From NCBI GenBank assembly GCA_002452095.1, contig DKEG01000009.1, positions 33,142 through 92,612 on the forward strand: DNA of 59,471 nucleotides, given 5' to 3'. This document shows, piece after piece, positions 32,910-42,212 of the stretch. The DNA comes from Bacteroidales bacterium UBA6828 (lineage in GTDB: Bacteria > Bacteroidota > Bacteroidia > Bacteroidales > Paludibacteraceae). Positions within the stretch are counted from its first letter, which is position 1; each line of letters starts with the position of its first letter. The notes beneath the pieces were generated by a model. The model was not told the origin of the DNA. It did no database searches and saw only the letters and a program-made list of their open reading frames with translations. Made by a program: the position numbers and the translations under genes.

Positions 32910-34211
32910 TCATTTATGCAAATGTATGGTCTTTTTGCCATTTACGATGTACAATTTGTAAATTCCTATTTGCAGAGTTTGTTGTATGTCGTTTCCTCCG
33001 GTTATCAAGTGAATATCGGAGCGTTTCGGGTAGGAAGTGTAGCGGGTAGGTGATTCGTTTACAGGTGCTTCGTAAAGAAGGGCTTGGTAAACCAGTGTAT
33101 TGCCGTTGAGACGTACGATTTTGCCGCAATAGTTTTTGTCGGCATCGACATCGATCCACAGGGCGGACACCATATCGCCTTGGGCATCCGGCAGGAAGAA
33201 AGCGATGGTTTCATCGGGCAAGACACGATACCGCCAGCGGGTGGGGGTGTCGGACAGTTTGTTGTTTTTACAACCGATTGACTGCGAGGACGAAAGGTGG
33301 GTGATGGTAGCGGTACTGTCAGCGGAAAAATCGATGTAATAGACCATCTCGGGCGCAATATCGAATGTGCGCTCGTACCACAGGCTGTCGGTGGTAGCGA
33401 GAGTGATTTCCCGGGCAGGGATGGCAGAGGCGGATATGGCACCTGTATAAACTGCGTTGAGAACGGGAAAGGCAATGGCGTAATAACCGCTTTGGCAGTC
33501 GGTGCGCTGCAAGAGATCGGGTGTTTGGATGTCATCGGAATAGACCGCATAGAGGGTGCCGTCTTGGCGGGGGTGATAGACCGTTTCGGGGGCATAGATT
33601 TGCGGGCGGACGGTAGTTTTCTCGATGGGACTTTCTGCCCAGCCGAGGAATTTCCAACCATCTTCATTCGGGAGGGCAGGTAGTATGATGCCTGCCCCGG
33701 TTTGAGTCTCTGTCAGGCGGGAGTGTAAACCTGTCTCTGTTTGCAAATCAACGGAATACGGACGTAAGGCGGCTTTTTGCCAGACAATGTCGTATCGGGC
33801 GATGTAGAGCGAGTTGGTGGTGGCGTCGATGCGAATAGTGATGTTGCCGTCGGTGGCTTTGACTACAGGGTTGAACGTGTGGGGAATGTCCATTGAGTCG
33901 GTGGTGTAGGTGCCACTCCATTGGTCGAAACCGCTGTTGGCGATACTCCAGACGGTTTGCCCGTCCACTGTCATTTGCAGCGTGCCCGCACCCGCAGACT
34001 TGTTGGAACGCATAGAAAGGGTAACAGATTGGATTTCTGTGTTTTGCCAGCCTGATAGGGTGAGTGTGGCGGATTGTCCTGCGGTCATCTGTCCTTTTCT
34101 GCCGGTGCAGACATATTCGGTGGTGGCATCTTCGGGGAGGATGCCGCTTGTGGATACTTTTTTGTTGGTTTCGACGGTAAATGTGGTGATTAGGGCAATA
34201 AGAGCAAACAT
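32910..34211 (-). CDS. Secreted protein with an InlB-like repeat and a T9SS-type C-terminus
   Basis: 433 residues. N-terminal hydrophobic segment (MFALIALITTFTV), then a jelly-roll-like beta domain (about 40-150, with IRIDATTNSLYIARYDIVW). A Listeria-Bacteroides (InlB-type) repeat follows: GAGIILPALPNEDGWKFLGW, ending GTLYAVYSD. The C-terminal beta domain closes with LQIGIYKLYIVNGKKTI, which resembles the type IX C-terminal signal (QxGIY-x-I-x-NGKK). The function is unknown; I infer a surface or secreted protein. It faces nqrA with divergent promoters. Confidence 0.75.
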   Translation of the reverse strand: MFALIALITTFTVETNKKVSTSGILPEDATTEYVCTGRKGQMTAGQSATLTLSGWQNTEIQSVTLSMRSNKSAGAGTLQMTVDGQTVWSIANSGFDQWSGTYTTDSMDIPHTFNPVVKATDGNITIRIDATTNSLYIARYDIVWQKAALRPYSVDLQTETGLHSRLTETQTGAGIILPALPNEDGWKFLGWAESPIEKTTVRPQIYAPETVYHPRQDGTLYAVYSDDIQTPDLLQRTDCQSGYYAIAFPVLNAVYTGAISASAIPAREITLATTDSLWYERTFDIAPEMVYYIDFSADSTATITHLSSSQSIGCKNNKLSDTPTRWRYRVLPDETIAFFLPDAQGDMVSALWIDVDADKNYCGKIVRLNGNTLVYQALLYEAPVNESPTRYTSYPKRSDIHLITGGNDIQQTLQIGIYKLYIVNGKKTIHLHK

Positions 34212-34229
34212 AAAAAATCAATTTATCCA

Positions 34230-34261
34230 CAAAGGTAAAGTGAATTTTACACATTGGCAAT
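34230..34261 (-). promoter_or_regulatory. Promoter of the secreted InlB-repeat protein
   Basis: Minus strand ATTG, 20 nt, TACCTTTG. About 20 bp upstream of the start codon. Confidence 0.6.
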
Positions 34262-34285
34262 TTTTCGATGAATAAAAGGCAATAA

Positions 34286-34318
34286 TTTTCGTATATCGGA
34301 AAAATATCGTAACTTTGC
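34286..34318 (+). promoter_or_regulatory. Likely promoter of the nqr operon
   Basis: A TAACTTTGC -7 element at 34310-34318 with a poor -33 (TTTT). The leader to nqrA is about 270 nt and contains the ~88-bp element and an 11-bp array. Confidence 0.6.
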
Positions 34319-34347
34319 ACGCATTTTATGTGGGTAGGTGTGGTGTC

Positions 34348-34432
34348 CTATGCCGCAAACGGCAAGAAATATAGGTAAATCTTTGTTTTTACATCCATAA
34401 ATTGCTATAAATCTTATTCGCCTACGGCGGCA
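34348..34432 (+). repeat. Dispersed ~88-bp element, copy 2
   Basis: It matches 32686-32774: GCCGCAAACGGCAAGAAAT at the start, AATCTTATTCGCCTACGGCGG-like end, AT-rich middle. It lies in the nqr leader. Confidence 0.85.
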
Positions 34433-34507
34433 AAGCAAGGCAATTTGCTTATATTGACTTGATAGTGTATTAAAAAATGTAAATCTTTTTTGAGTGGAAG
34501 GACATAC

Positions 34508-34551
34508 TATCCTATGCGTATCCTAAGCGCATCCTATAACGATTTAGAGGT
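34508..34551. repeat. 11-bp tandem array plus conserved flank, copy 2
   Basis: TATCCTATGCG, TATCCTAAGCG, CATCCTATAAC and GATTTAGAGGT, the same 44 bp as 17556-17599 with one difference. It lies 42 bp upstream of nqrA. Confidence 0.88.
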
Positions 34552-34592
34552 GAGACGGAATAAAAGATAAAAACAAAAATATATTAACATTT

Positions 34593-35945
34593 ATGCAACA
34601 AATCAAACTGAAACGTGGTTTGGACATACCTTTTGAAGGCGCGGCAGCATTGACGCTTGGTAGCGTGAATCGTCCTGCGGTCTATCATATTGTGCCCGAC
34701 CATTTCGCCGGCATTACACCGAAACTGATGGTGCATGAAGGCGACAGCGTGAAGGCGGGTTCTCCCCTGTTTCACGACAAGGCATTTGAGCAGATGTTGT
34801 TTACATCGCCTGTAAGCGGTAAGGTAGTGGCTATAGTCCGCGGCGACCGCCGGAAAGTGATGTCGATTGACATTGAGGCAGATGCCAGCATTGCGTATGA
34901 GACGTTTGATAAGTCTGCTGATATCAAGTCCCTGCTGCTCCAGTCGGGTCTTTGGTGTCTTATCAAGCAGCGTCCTTACGACTGCATTGCTATGCCGAGC
35001 AAGCAACCGAAGGCTATTTTTGTCTCGACTTTCGACAGTGCACCCGTGGCACCGGATTATGAGTGGGTGCTGAAAGGGCGGCTGGCAGAATTGCAGGCGG
35101 CTGTAAGTGCACTGAGCAGTGTGGCTCCCGTGTATGTTGGAATAAAAGGCGGCGCGAAAGCCACTGAGTTCCGCGAGTTGAAAGACTGCACTCTGTATGA
35201 GGTGTTCGGTTCGCACCCTGCAGGCAATGTGGGCGTACAGATCAACCATGTGGCACCGATTGCCAAAGGCGAGACGGTTTGGACGATCAACATACAAGAT
35301 CTTGATCTGATAGGTCGCTTGCTGACCAAGGGCATTGTGGATATGCAGAAGAAAGTGGCTTTGACGGGTCCGCTGGCTTATGGCGCACAATATTATAATG
35401 TGTTGCCAGGCATGCCTGTAACGGAGATATTCCGCAGTAATGTAATGACAGGTGAGCCTGTTCGCTATGTGGCAGGCAATGTGCTGAGCGGTCATCAAGT
35501 TGGTTTGGACGAGATGATCAGCATTTACGACAATCAGTTTACGGTATTGGACGAGGGAACTGAGAATCATGAGTTTATGGGTTGGATGATGCCGCGTTTC
35601 GATGAGTTCAATGCTAGTTGCACCGACCCCGCCAAGATGTTTGACTGCGCCTTTACTCGTTGGCTGTTCGGCAAGAAACACTATGAGTGGGATGCTCGTC
35701 TGAAGGGTGGTCGCCGTGCGATTATCGTGAGCGGTCAGTACGACAAAGTGTTCCCGATGGATATCTATCCCGAATACCTGATAAAGGCAATGATTGCGGG
35801 CAACATCGACAAAATGGAGGCTTTGGGTGTGTATGAAGTGGCTCCCGAAGACTTTGCGCTTTGCGAGTATGTCTGCACCTCGAAGATGCCGCTCCAGGCA
35901 ATAGTAAGAACCGCATTGGATAACTTAAAAAAGGAGATTGAGTGA
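34593..35945 (+). CDS. nqrA: Na+-translocating NADH:quinone reductase subunit A
   Basis: 450 residues. NqrA is the peripheral cytoplasmic, quinone-binding subunit. It begins QIKLKRGLDIPFEGAA, with ITPKLMVHEGDSVKAGSPLF and GNVLSGHQVG typical of the family. First gene of nqrABCDE(F). Full length. TGATG overlap with nqrB. Confidence 0.96.
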   Translation: MQQIKLKRGLDIPFEGAAALTLGSVNRPAVYHIVPDHFAGITPKLMVHEGDSVKAGSPLFHDKAFEQMLFTSPVSGKVVAIVRGDRRKVMSIDIEADASIAYETFDKSADIKSLLLQSGLWCLIKQRPYDCIAMPSKQPKAIFVSTFDSAPVAPDYEWVLKGRLAELQAAVSALSSVAPVYVGIKGGAKATEFRELKDCTLYEVFGSHPAGNVGVQINHVAPIAKGETVWTINIQDLDLIGRLLTKGIVDMQKKVALTGPLAYGAQYYNVLPGMPVTEIFRSNVMTGEPVRYVAGNVLSGHQVGLDEMISIYDNQFTVLDEGTENHEFMGWMMPRFDEFNASCTDPAKMFDCAFTRWLFGKKHYEWDARLKGGRRAIIVSGQYDKVFPMDIYPEYLIKAMIAGNIDKMEALGVYEVAPEDFALCEYVCTSKMPLQAIVRTALDNLKKEIE

Positions 35946-37150
35946 TGTTTAACGGTTTATATAAATTGGTAGAGAAACTTCGCCCGACCTTCGATGAAGG
36001 CGGCAAGTTGCACGCACTCCACTCGTTGTTCGACGGTTTTGACACGTTCCTGTTCACCCCGAACACGACTTCAAAGCGCATTGGCACACAAATCCACGAC
36101 GGTTCGGACTCCAAACGCACGATGATTATCGTGGTTTTGGCACTCGTTCCCGCCATGTTGTTCGGTATGTTCAATGTCGGTTACCAGCACCTGTTGGCTA
36201 CAGGCGAGTTGGTTCGCGGTGGAATGACCTGTGCATTGTGGTGGAAGGCATTCGGCTTCGGTTTTTTGGCTGTACTGCCTTATATCATAGTCAGTTACAC
36301 AGTCGGACTCGGTATCGAGTTTACGGTAGCACAATGGAAAAAAGAAGAAATTCAAGAGGGTTTCCTCGTTACAGGTTTCATCATTCCGCTGATTGTGCCA
36401 ATCAACACTCCGCTGTGGATGGTGGCTATTGCTACTGCTTTTGCGGTGATTTTTGCTAAAGAGGTGTTTGGCGGTACGGGCTATAATATCTTCAATGTGG
36501 CTCTTATCGCACGCGCGTTCCTATTCTTTGCCTACCCGACGCATATGACGGGTGATGCAGCCTTTGTCCGCACCGGCGGCACTTGGGGCTGGGACGGCGG
36601 CAAGACCCTTGTGGACGGCTTCTCGGGCGCAACGCCTCTGACACAGATTGCCACCACAGCCGACACCCATCTGATGCCCGTGGATTTCTGGACTGCTTTC
36701 AACGGCTTGATACCCGGTTCGGTGGGTGAGACCTGCTGCTGGGCTATCCTGCTCGGTGCGCTGTTGCTGCTGACGACGGGTGTGGCTTCGTGGAAGACGA
36801 TGCTCAGTATCTTCGTAGGCGGCGGACTGACCGCGTGGTTGTTCAATGTCTGCGGTCCGGACACGGCTGCGGCACACTTCCCATGGTATATGCATCTGGT
36901 AACTGGCGGTTTCGCTTTCGGTGCCGTGTTTATGGCTACTGACCCTGTTACATCAGCTCGCACGGAGTGCGGTAAGTGGATTTACGGTTTCCTCATCGGT
37001 TTCATGGCAGTGGTTATCCGCGTACTCAACCCCGGTTATCCCGAGGGTATGATGCTTGCCATCCTGCTGATGAATGCTTTTGCCCCGCTCATCGACTGGT
37101 GCGTGGTACAAGTGAATATCAAACGTCGTATGAAACGCGCTAAAATCTAA
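35945..37150 (+). CDS. nqrB: Na+-translocating NADH:quinone reductase subunit B
   Basis: 401 residues, about 10 membrane helices. The FMN is bound covalently to a Thr in SGATPLTQI (about residue 230). The N-terminus FNGLYKLVEKLRPTFDEGGKL is typical. The start ATG overlaps the nqrA stop by one base (TGATG). NqrB carries riboflavin and the sodium channel with NqrD and NqrE. Confidence 0.96.
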   Translation: MFNGLYKLVEKLRPTFDEGGKLHALHSLFDGFDTFLFTPNTTSKRIGTQIHDGSDSKRTMIIVVLALVPAMLFGMFNVGYQHLLATGELVRGGMTCALWWKAFGFGFLAVLPYIIVSYTVGLGIEFTVAQWKKEEIQEGFLVTGFIIPLIVPINTPLWMVAIATAFAVIFAKEVFGGTGYNIFNVALIARAFLFFAYPTHMTGDAAFVRTGGTWGWDGGKTLVDGFSGATPLTQIATTADTHLMPVDFWTAFNGLIPGSVGETCCWAILLGALLLLTTGVASWKTMLSIFVGGGLTAWLFNVCGPDTAAAHFPWYMHLVTGGFAFGAVFMATDPVTSARTECGKWIYGFLIGFMAVVIRVLNPGYPEGMMLAILLMNAFAPLIDWCVVQVNIKRRMKRAKI

Positions 37151-37155
37151 GAAAT

Positions 37156-37959
37156 ATGGCACAGAAGAAATTTGTATGCTCCGTATGTGGCTATGTCCAC
37201 ACCGGTGATAATGCACCCGATGAGTGCCCGCAGTGCCACCAAAAAGGTGTGTTTACAGAACAGAAGAAAAAAGGACTTGACACCAACAGCAATGTCTATA
37301 CCATAGTGTATGCAACGGTGATTGTGGTGATTGTGGCGATTTTGCTGGCAGTAGTGAGCCAAGTACTTAGTCCGCGCCAGAAGGCGAATGCGCTGCTTGA
37401 CCAACAGAAGCAGATTCTGGTAGCCCTCAATCAGGACTACTCGAAGGCTGACCCTGCGGCTATGTATAAGGAGTTGGTAAAAGACTCGACCGTGAACGGT
37501 CTGCCGCTGTATGTGGCAACGATTGACGGCAAGACGAAGTATGTACTCAAACTTCACGGAACGGGTCTGTGGGGTGGTATCGGTGGCTACTTGGCATTGA
37601 ACGATGACAAGAACACCATCTTCGGTATCAACTTCAACCACGAGAGCGAGACCCCGGGTCTGGGTGCTGAAATTGTGACCGCCAAGTTCCGCAACCAGTT
37701 CAACGGCAAGCACATACGCAACGCCGAGGGCAAGATTTGCTCGGTGGCTGTTCTAAAGGTCGGCAAGACGGCGGAGAACGGGCAGGAGCAGGTGGATGCC
37801 ATTTCAGGCGCAACCATCACTTCGACTGGTGTGAATGATATGCTGGTGAACAACCTTGCCGAGTACGCCGAGTTTCTGAATGATTGTCAAACGAACAACT
37901 GCGCTGCTCCCTGCGAGGGTATTCAAGAGGGCGACGGGGGTGAACAAACAATGGAATAA
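37156..37959 (+). CDS. nqrC: NqrC with an N-terminal rubredoxin-like domain
   Basis: 267 residues. NqrC proper begins at about residue 38 with the membrane helix (NVYTIVYATVIVVIVAILLAVV), and the FMN-attachment Thr lies in SGATITSTG. The first about 30 residues are an extra domain: C8-S-V-C11 GYVHTGDNAPDEC24-PQ-C27. This is the metal-binding pattern of the rubrerythrin-type rubredoxin domain. No other start lies in the region, so the fusion is real in this reading. It would face the cytoplasm, near the NqrF and NqrD/E redox centres. The C-terminus has four extra Cys (NDCQTNNCAAPC...). Confidence 0.92.
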   Translation: MAQKKFVCSVCGYVHTGDNAPDECPQCHQKGVFTEQKKKGLDTNSNVYTIVYATVIVVIVAILLAVVSQVLSPRQKANALLDQQKQILVALNQDYSKADPAAMYKELVKDSTVNGLPLYVATIDGKTKYVLKLHGTGLWGGIGGYLALNDDKNTIFGINFNHESETPGLGAEIVTAKFRNQFNGKHIRNAEGKICSVAVLKVGKTAENGQEQVDAISGATITSTGVNDMLVNNLAEYAEFLNDCQTNNCAAPCEGIQEGDGGEQTME

Positions 37960-37961
37960 CT

Positions 37962-38591
37962 ATGGCACTTTCACAAAAGACAAAAGAGGTCTTTCTGGGA
38001 CCTCTGAATAAGAACAACCCTGTGGTTGTACAGATCCTGGGTATCTGTTCGGCATTGGCCGTAACGGTGCAACTCAAGCCTGCATTGGTGATGGGTATTG
38101 CGGTAACGATAATCGTGGCAATGTCCAACGTGATCATTTCGCTGATGCGCAAGACTATTCCGATGCGTATCCGTATCATTGTCCAATTGGTCGTTGTAGC
38201 GGCGTTGGTTACGCTGGTGAGCGAAGTGCTGAAAGCCTTTGCCTATGATGTGGCAATGCAGTTGAGCGTCTATATCGGACTTATTATTACCAACTGTATC
38301 CTGATGGGACGTTTGGAGGCGTTTGCGATGACGAATAACGTAAAGGATTCGTTCCTCGATGGTCTCGGCAATGGCTTCGGTTATGCTATCATCTTGGTAA
38401 TCATCGCTTTCGTACGAGAACTGCTCGGAGCAGGCACACTGCTCGGCTTCCGCATTATCCCTGAGAGTTGGTATGTTGCCAACGGCGGTTGCTATGAGAA
38501 CTGCGGTATGATGATGATGCCTGCAATGGCACTGATTCTGGTAGGTTGTATCATTTGGGCGCACCGCTCAATCAATAAGGAGGAGAAGTAA
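37962..38591 (+). CDS. nqrD: Na+-translocating NADH:quinone reductase subunit D
   Basis: 209 residues, six membrane helices. NqrD and NqrE are related inverted-topology subunits that hold the intramembrane Fe centre. The conserved helix Cys are in ITNCILMGRLEAFA and ILGICSALAVT. Begins LSQKTKEVFLGPLNKNNPV. 2 bp after nqrC. Confidence 0.95.
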   Translation: MALSQKTKEVFLGPLNKNNPVVVQILGICSALAVTVQLKPALVMGIAVTIIVAMSNVIISLMRKTIPMRIRIIVQLVVVAALVTLVSEVLKAFAYDVAMQLSVYIGLIITNCILMGRLEAFAMTNNVKDSFLDGLGNGFGYAIILVIIAFVRELLGAGTLLGFRIIPESWYVANGGCYENCGMMMMPAMALILVGCIIWAHRSINKEEK

Positions 38592-38592
38592 T

Positions 38593-39201
38593 ATGGAACA
38601 TGCATTAAGTCTATTTGTTCGCAGCATCTTTGCTGACAACATGATTTTCGCATACTTTTTGGGTATGTGCTCATACTTGGCAGTATCAAAAGACGTTAAA
38701 ACAAGTGCAGGTTTGGGTGTAGCCGTTACATTTGTACTGACTATCACGCTGCCTGTCAACTACTTGCTGCAGGTATATGTACTCAATCCTCTGAATTTGG
38801 GTTACCTGTCGTTTATCCTGTTTATCGCCGTTATTGCGGCTATCACGCAGTTGGTGGAGATGGTGGTGGAGAAATACTCGCCGTCGCTCTACTCGTCGCT
38901 GGGCATCTTCCTGCCGCTTATCGCCGTAAACTGTGCCATCATGGGTGGTTCGCTCTTTATGCAGCAGCGTATTCTGCTTGCGCCGGAAAATGCCAAAGCG
39001 ATTGCCAATCTCGGCGATGCGTTTGCATACGCCATCGGTTCGGGTCTGGGCTGGATGCTGGCTATTGTCTGCCTGGCAGGTATCCGTGAGAAAATGGAGT
39101 ACAACGATGTGCCGAAACCTTTGCAGGGACTGGGTATCACCTTTATCACTGTAGGTCTGATGGCTATGGCATTTATGTGTTTCTCGGGTCTTAATATCTA
39201 A
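38593..39201 (+). CDS. nqrE: Na+-translocating NADH:quinone reductase subunit E
   Basis: 202 residues, six membrane helices, with EHALSLFVRSIFADNMIFAYFLGMC and AVNCAIMGGSLFM (the conserved Cys pair). It is directly after nqrD. nqrF normally follows at once; here it is 1.65 kb away because of inserted genes (39225-40859). Confidence 0.95.
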   Translation: MEHALSLFVRSIFADNMIFAYFLGMCSYLAVSKDVKTSAGLGVAVTFVLTITLPVNYLLQVYVLNPLNLGYLSFILFIAVIAAITQLVEMVVEKYSPSLYSSLGIFLPLIAVNCAIMGGSLFMQQRILLAPENAKAIANLGDAFAYAIGSGLGWMLAIVCLAGIREKMEYNDVPKPLQGLGITFITVGLMAMAFMCFSGLNI

Positions 39202-39224
39202 TAGGAGGAAACAGAAACCCATTT

Positions 39225-40455
39225 ATGAAGAAATTCCCCATTATCATATTGGCGATATCGGCTTTTACAGCATGCCAAAACACCCCTACGGACATCGTAC
39301 AGAAAGAGATGCCCGTAGAGGACTATTCTGTACCTCAAGATAGTGCAAAGGCAAATTTCTCAGCAATTTCAAAGGAAACAGAAGGAGCAAAATCTTTCTT
39401 TTACTATTCTGCTGAAGAGTATTACGAAGAATATCCGGAAGAATTGAAATTAAGGTATCCATACACTTATATAATGAATAAGTATATGGATGTTGCTTTG
39501 GACTATATGGGACAATGGTACCCTGAATATGTTGAAATGGAAATAGCCGACAAAAAGGCTGTTTTTATGGATGCTGCCGAGTGTTTTCTGCCTGATGATA
39601 AAGAAAATATTGATTTGGAAGCAACACCCGATGATGAATTTTTCTCCAAATTGTATGTTGATTTGACGGAAGAACTCAACACTTTCCCAGTTATTCAAAG
39701 ATATTTGGAGGAGGAAAATCCTATAGATTATGAGGATATTATCCTTCCTATGAAGGGTGGTATTGCATACAGTAAATTGAATATCCTATACTGCTATGAA
39801 AAGGATATTCAATTAGAACACCAGCAATATAGTAGTGATGATTACTACGAAGAGGATGAGTGTGGTTATCGTGACTACAGTATTCCCGCTCCCAGACATC
39901 TCGTCAGATACAACTTACTTTCAAAATGGTTGACTGATATTCGCTATCGTAACTACAAAGAAAGTTGTCCTGATATGGGAAATATGCGTGAAGCAATGGA
40001 TGAGTGGGAAGCGGCTTCTGAATATGCTATCCGTTTTGTCGAAATACGAGATAATGGCTGGAATCGTTTCTCTTGGGGTATCGGTTGCAACTATCACGTG
40101 TGTATTTCTGATAATTGTTCTGATGACGCATGTGGTGTATCTTCTTTGGGCGCAGTACCTTGGGCATATGTACACATTGGAACATGAACAATGTCGTCCT
40201 GATCGAGATTGCTATATTAATGTATATTTCGAGAATATGACATGTACATCAAAGATACAATTCCACAAGTTTTTAGAGACATCAGCCACTGCCTATGGAA
40301 AATTTGATTTTGAATCAATTATGATGTATAGCAGTTATGCTTTCTCTAAAAATGGGGAACCAACGATGACAAAAAAGGATGGAACTCTTTTTGAGGCTCA
40401 AAGAGATCATTTGAGCGATGGGGATATAGAGCATATACGTCAAATATATTATTGA
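39225..40455 (+). pseudogene. Broken astacin-like (M12A) metalloprotease lipoprotein
   Basis: Frame 1 (39225-40187, 320 codons): lipoprotein signal with Cys near 17 (ISAFTAC), an acidic region, then the start of an astacin domain (MREAMDEWEAASEYAIRFVEI, CGVSSLGAVPWAYVHIG). It stops at TGA 40185. Another frame (open from 39988 to 40455) continues the domain: GHMYTLEHEQCRPDRDCYIN, FESIMMYSSYAFS, LSDGDIEHIRQIY. The zinc motif HExxHxxGxxHE has lost its first HE, so a deletion has removed the catalytic Glu and shifted the frame around 40160-40185. AT-rich compared with the nqr genes; inserted between nqrE and nqrF. Confidence 0.8.
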
Positions 40456-40457
40456 TT

Positions 40458-40859
40458 ATGAGTAGTATTCGCATTATTCTATGTCTATTGCTGTGTTGGA
40501 TTGTTATTGGTTGCAATGGTCCGGATCCTTTTGATCCGCTGAATGAATTTCATATTCAAAATATGACGGCGGATTCGGTGGTATGCAAGTATCATTGTGT
40601 ATTTTCCCACAAAGCCAATGAAATAAGTTTGGCAGGCGGCGAAAGGAATGTACTATACAAAGCGAATGAAAGTGATACTTTATCTACGTCAGGACTTCCT
40701 CACTACAACTTTAAGGATATGCTTTTTACCGATACAAAAGGCGATACATTGCTCTATATCAATCCGATAGTAGATAGTACGTGGGTAATATATGATACTA
40801 CATTTTACCATAATGTATATGGCGGTCATAGATGGATATATAAATTTTACAAACAATGA
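40458..40859 (+). CDS. Small lipoprotein of unknown function
   Basis: 133 residues. Lipoprotein signal SSIRIILCLLLCWIVIGC. The mature part is mainly beta (FHIQNMTADSVVCKYHCVF, GDTLLYINPIVDSTWVIYD). I recognise no family. It follows the broken protease by 2 bp and overlaps the start of nqrF (ATGA), so it is in the same transcript. AT-rich like its upstream neighbour. Confidence 0.7.
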   Translation: MSSIRIILCLLLCWIVIGCNGPDPFDPLNEFHIQNMTADSVVCKYHCVFSHKANEISLAGGERNVLYKANESDTLSTSGLPHYNFKDMLFTDTKGDTLLYINPIVDSTWVIYDTTFYHNVYGGHRWIYKFYKQ

Positions 40860-42136
40860 ATATAACAGCAATTCTTTATGCAGTAGGCGTCTTTTTGGCG
40901 GTGATACTGCTGCTTGTAATCATCCTATTGGTTGCAAAGAAGTACCTTGTGGCTTCAGGTAATGTGAAGATTACCATCAACGGCGACAAGGTTTATGAGG
41001 TACCCGCAGGCGGTACGTTGCTCAATACACTTGCAGAAGCAGGCGTTCATCTGCCTTCCGCTTGTGGTGGCAAGGGCTCGTGCGGTCAGTGCAAGTGCCA
41101 AGTGCTTGAGGGTGGCGGCGAGATTTTGCCCACCGAGACCGTTCATTTTACCCGCAAACAGCAGAAAGACCATTGGCGTCTGGGCTGTCAGGTCAAGGTA
41201 AAGAACGACATCTCGATGAAGGTACCGGAGTCGGTATTGGGTGTCAAGGAATGGGAATGCACCGTTGTTTCAAACAAGAACGTGGCAACCTTTATCAAGG
41301 AGTTCAAGGTGGCATTGCCCAAGGGCGAACATATGGATTTCCTTCCCGGCTCGTATGCGCAGATTAAGATACCTGCTTACGACATCTATTACAAAGACTT
41401 TGACCGCTCTTTGATAGGGGACTTGTACATTCCCGCATGGGAGAAGTTCGGTTTATTCAAACTGCATCAGAAGAACACCGAACCGACAATCCGTGCATAC
41501 TCCATGGCTAACTATCCCGACGAGGGCGACATCATTATGCTGACCGTCCGTATCGCTACGCCGCCTTTCAAACCGAAAGACCAGTGTCCCAATGGACCGG
41601 AGTTTATGGATGTGCCTTGCGGTATTGCTTCCACCTATATCTTCTCGCTCAAGCCGGGCGACAAGGTGATTATGTCAGGTCCTTATGGTGATTTCCACCC
41701 AGTCTTCGACAGTAAGAAAGAGATGATTTGGGTAGGTGGCGGTGCCGGTATGGCTCCTCTGCGTGCACAGATTATGTATATGCTCAAGACCCTCAACACA
41801 CGCGACCGCGAGATGCATTATTTCTATGGTGCACGCGCTATCGATGAAGTGTTCTTCCTGGACGACTTCCTCGAGTTGGAAAAGGAGTACCCGAACTTCC
41901 ACTTCCACTTGGCACTCGATCGTCCCGACCCGAAGGCAGACGCTATGGGCGTGAAATACACTCCGGGTTTCATTGCACCGGTGCTGGGCGATACATATCT
42001 CAAGCAGCACGAGGCACCCGAGGACATTGAGTACTATCTCTGCGGTCCTCCTATGATGGCAAAGACTGTGCTTGACCTGCTCCACTCGCTCGGCGTAAGC
42101 GACGAGGATATCCGCTTCGATAACTTCGGAGGATAA
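40856..42136 (+). CDS. nqrF: Na+-translocating NADH:quinone reductase subunit F
   Basis: 426 residues. An N-terminal membrane helix, a [2Fe-2S] ferredoxin domain with the Cys in LPSACGGKGSCGQCKCQV (plus LGCQV), then FAD-binding (RAYSMANYP) and NADH-binding (GGGAGMAPLRAQI, YLCGPPMM) domains. NqrF takes electrons from NADH. Separated from nqrE by the inserted genes but still coupled by an ATGA overlap to the small lipoprotein. Confidence 0.96.
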   Translation: MNITAILYAVGVFLAVILLLVIILLVAKKYLVASGNVKITINGDKVYEVPAGGTLLNTLAEAGVHLPSACGGKGSCGQCKCQVLEGGGEILPTETVHFTRKQQKDHWRLGCQVKVKNDISMKVPESVLGVKEWECTVVSNKNVATFIKEFKVALPKGEHMDFLPGSYAQIKIPAYDIYYKDFDRSLIGDLYIPAWEKFGLFKLHQKNTEPTIRAYSMANYPDEGDIIMLTVRIATPPFKPKDQCPNGPEFMDVPCGIASTYIFSLKPGDKVIMSGPYGDFHPVFDSKKEMIWVGGGAGMAPLRAQIMYMLKTLNTRDREMHYFYGARAIDEVFFLDDFLELEKEYPNFHFHLALDRPDPKADAMGVKYTPGFIAPVLGDTYLKQHEAPEDIEYYLCGPPMMAKTVLDLLHSLGVSDEDIRFDNFGG

Positions 42137-42171
42137 TAACATACTACGAATATCCTAGAAGGAATAATATT

Positions 42172-42212
42172 AGAGGTTGTCTGACAAATGTTGTCAGACA
42201 ACCTCTTTTTTG
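42172..42212 (+). terminator. Terminator of the nqr operon
   Basis: AGAGGTTGTCTGACA and its complement with a 5-nt loop, then a T run. 36 bp after the nqrF stop. Confidence 0.9.

Noticed and set aside
40150..40190. Programmed frameshift in the astacin gene
   Set aside because: There is no slippery heptamer or pseudoknot visible, and the first HE of the zinc motif is missing in both frames, so a deletion is more likely.
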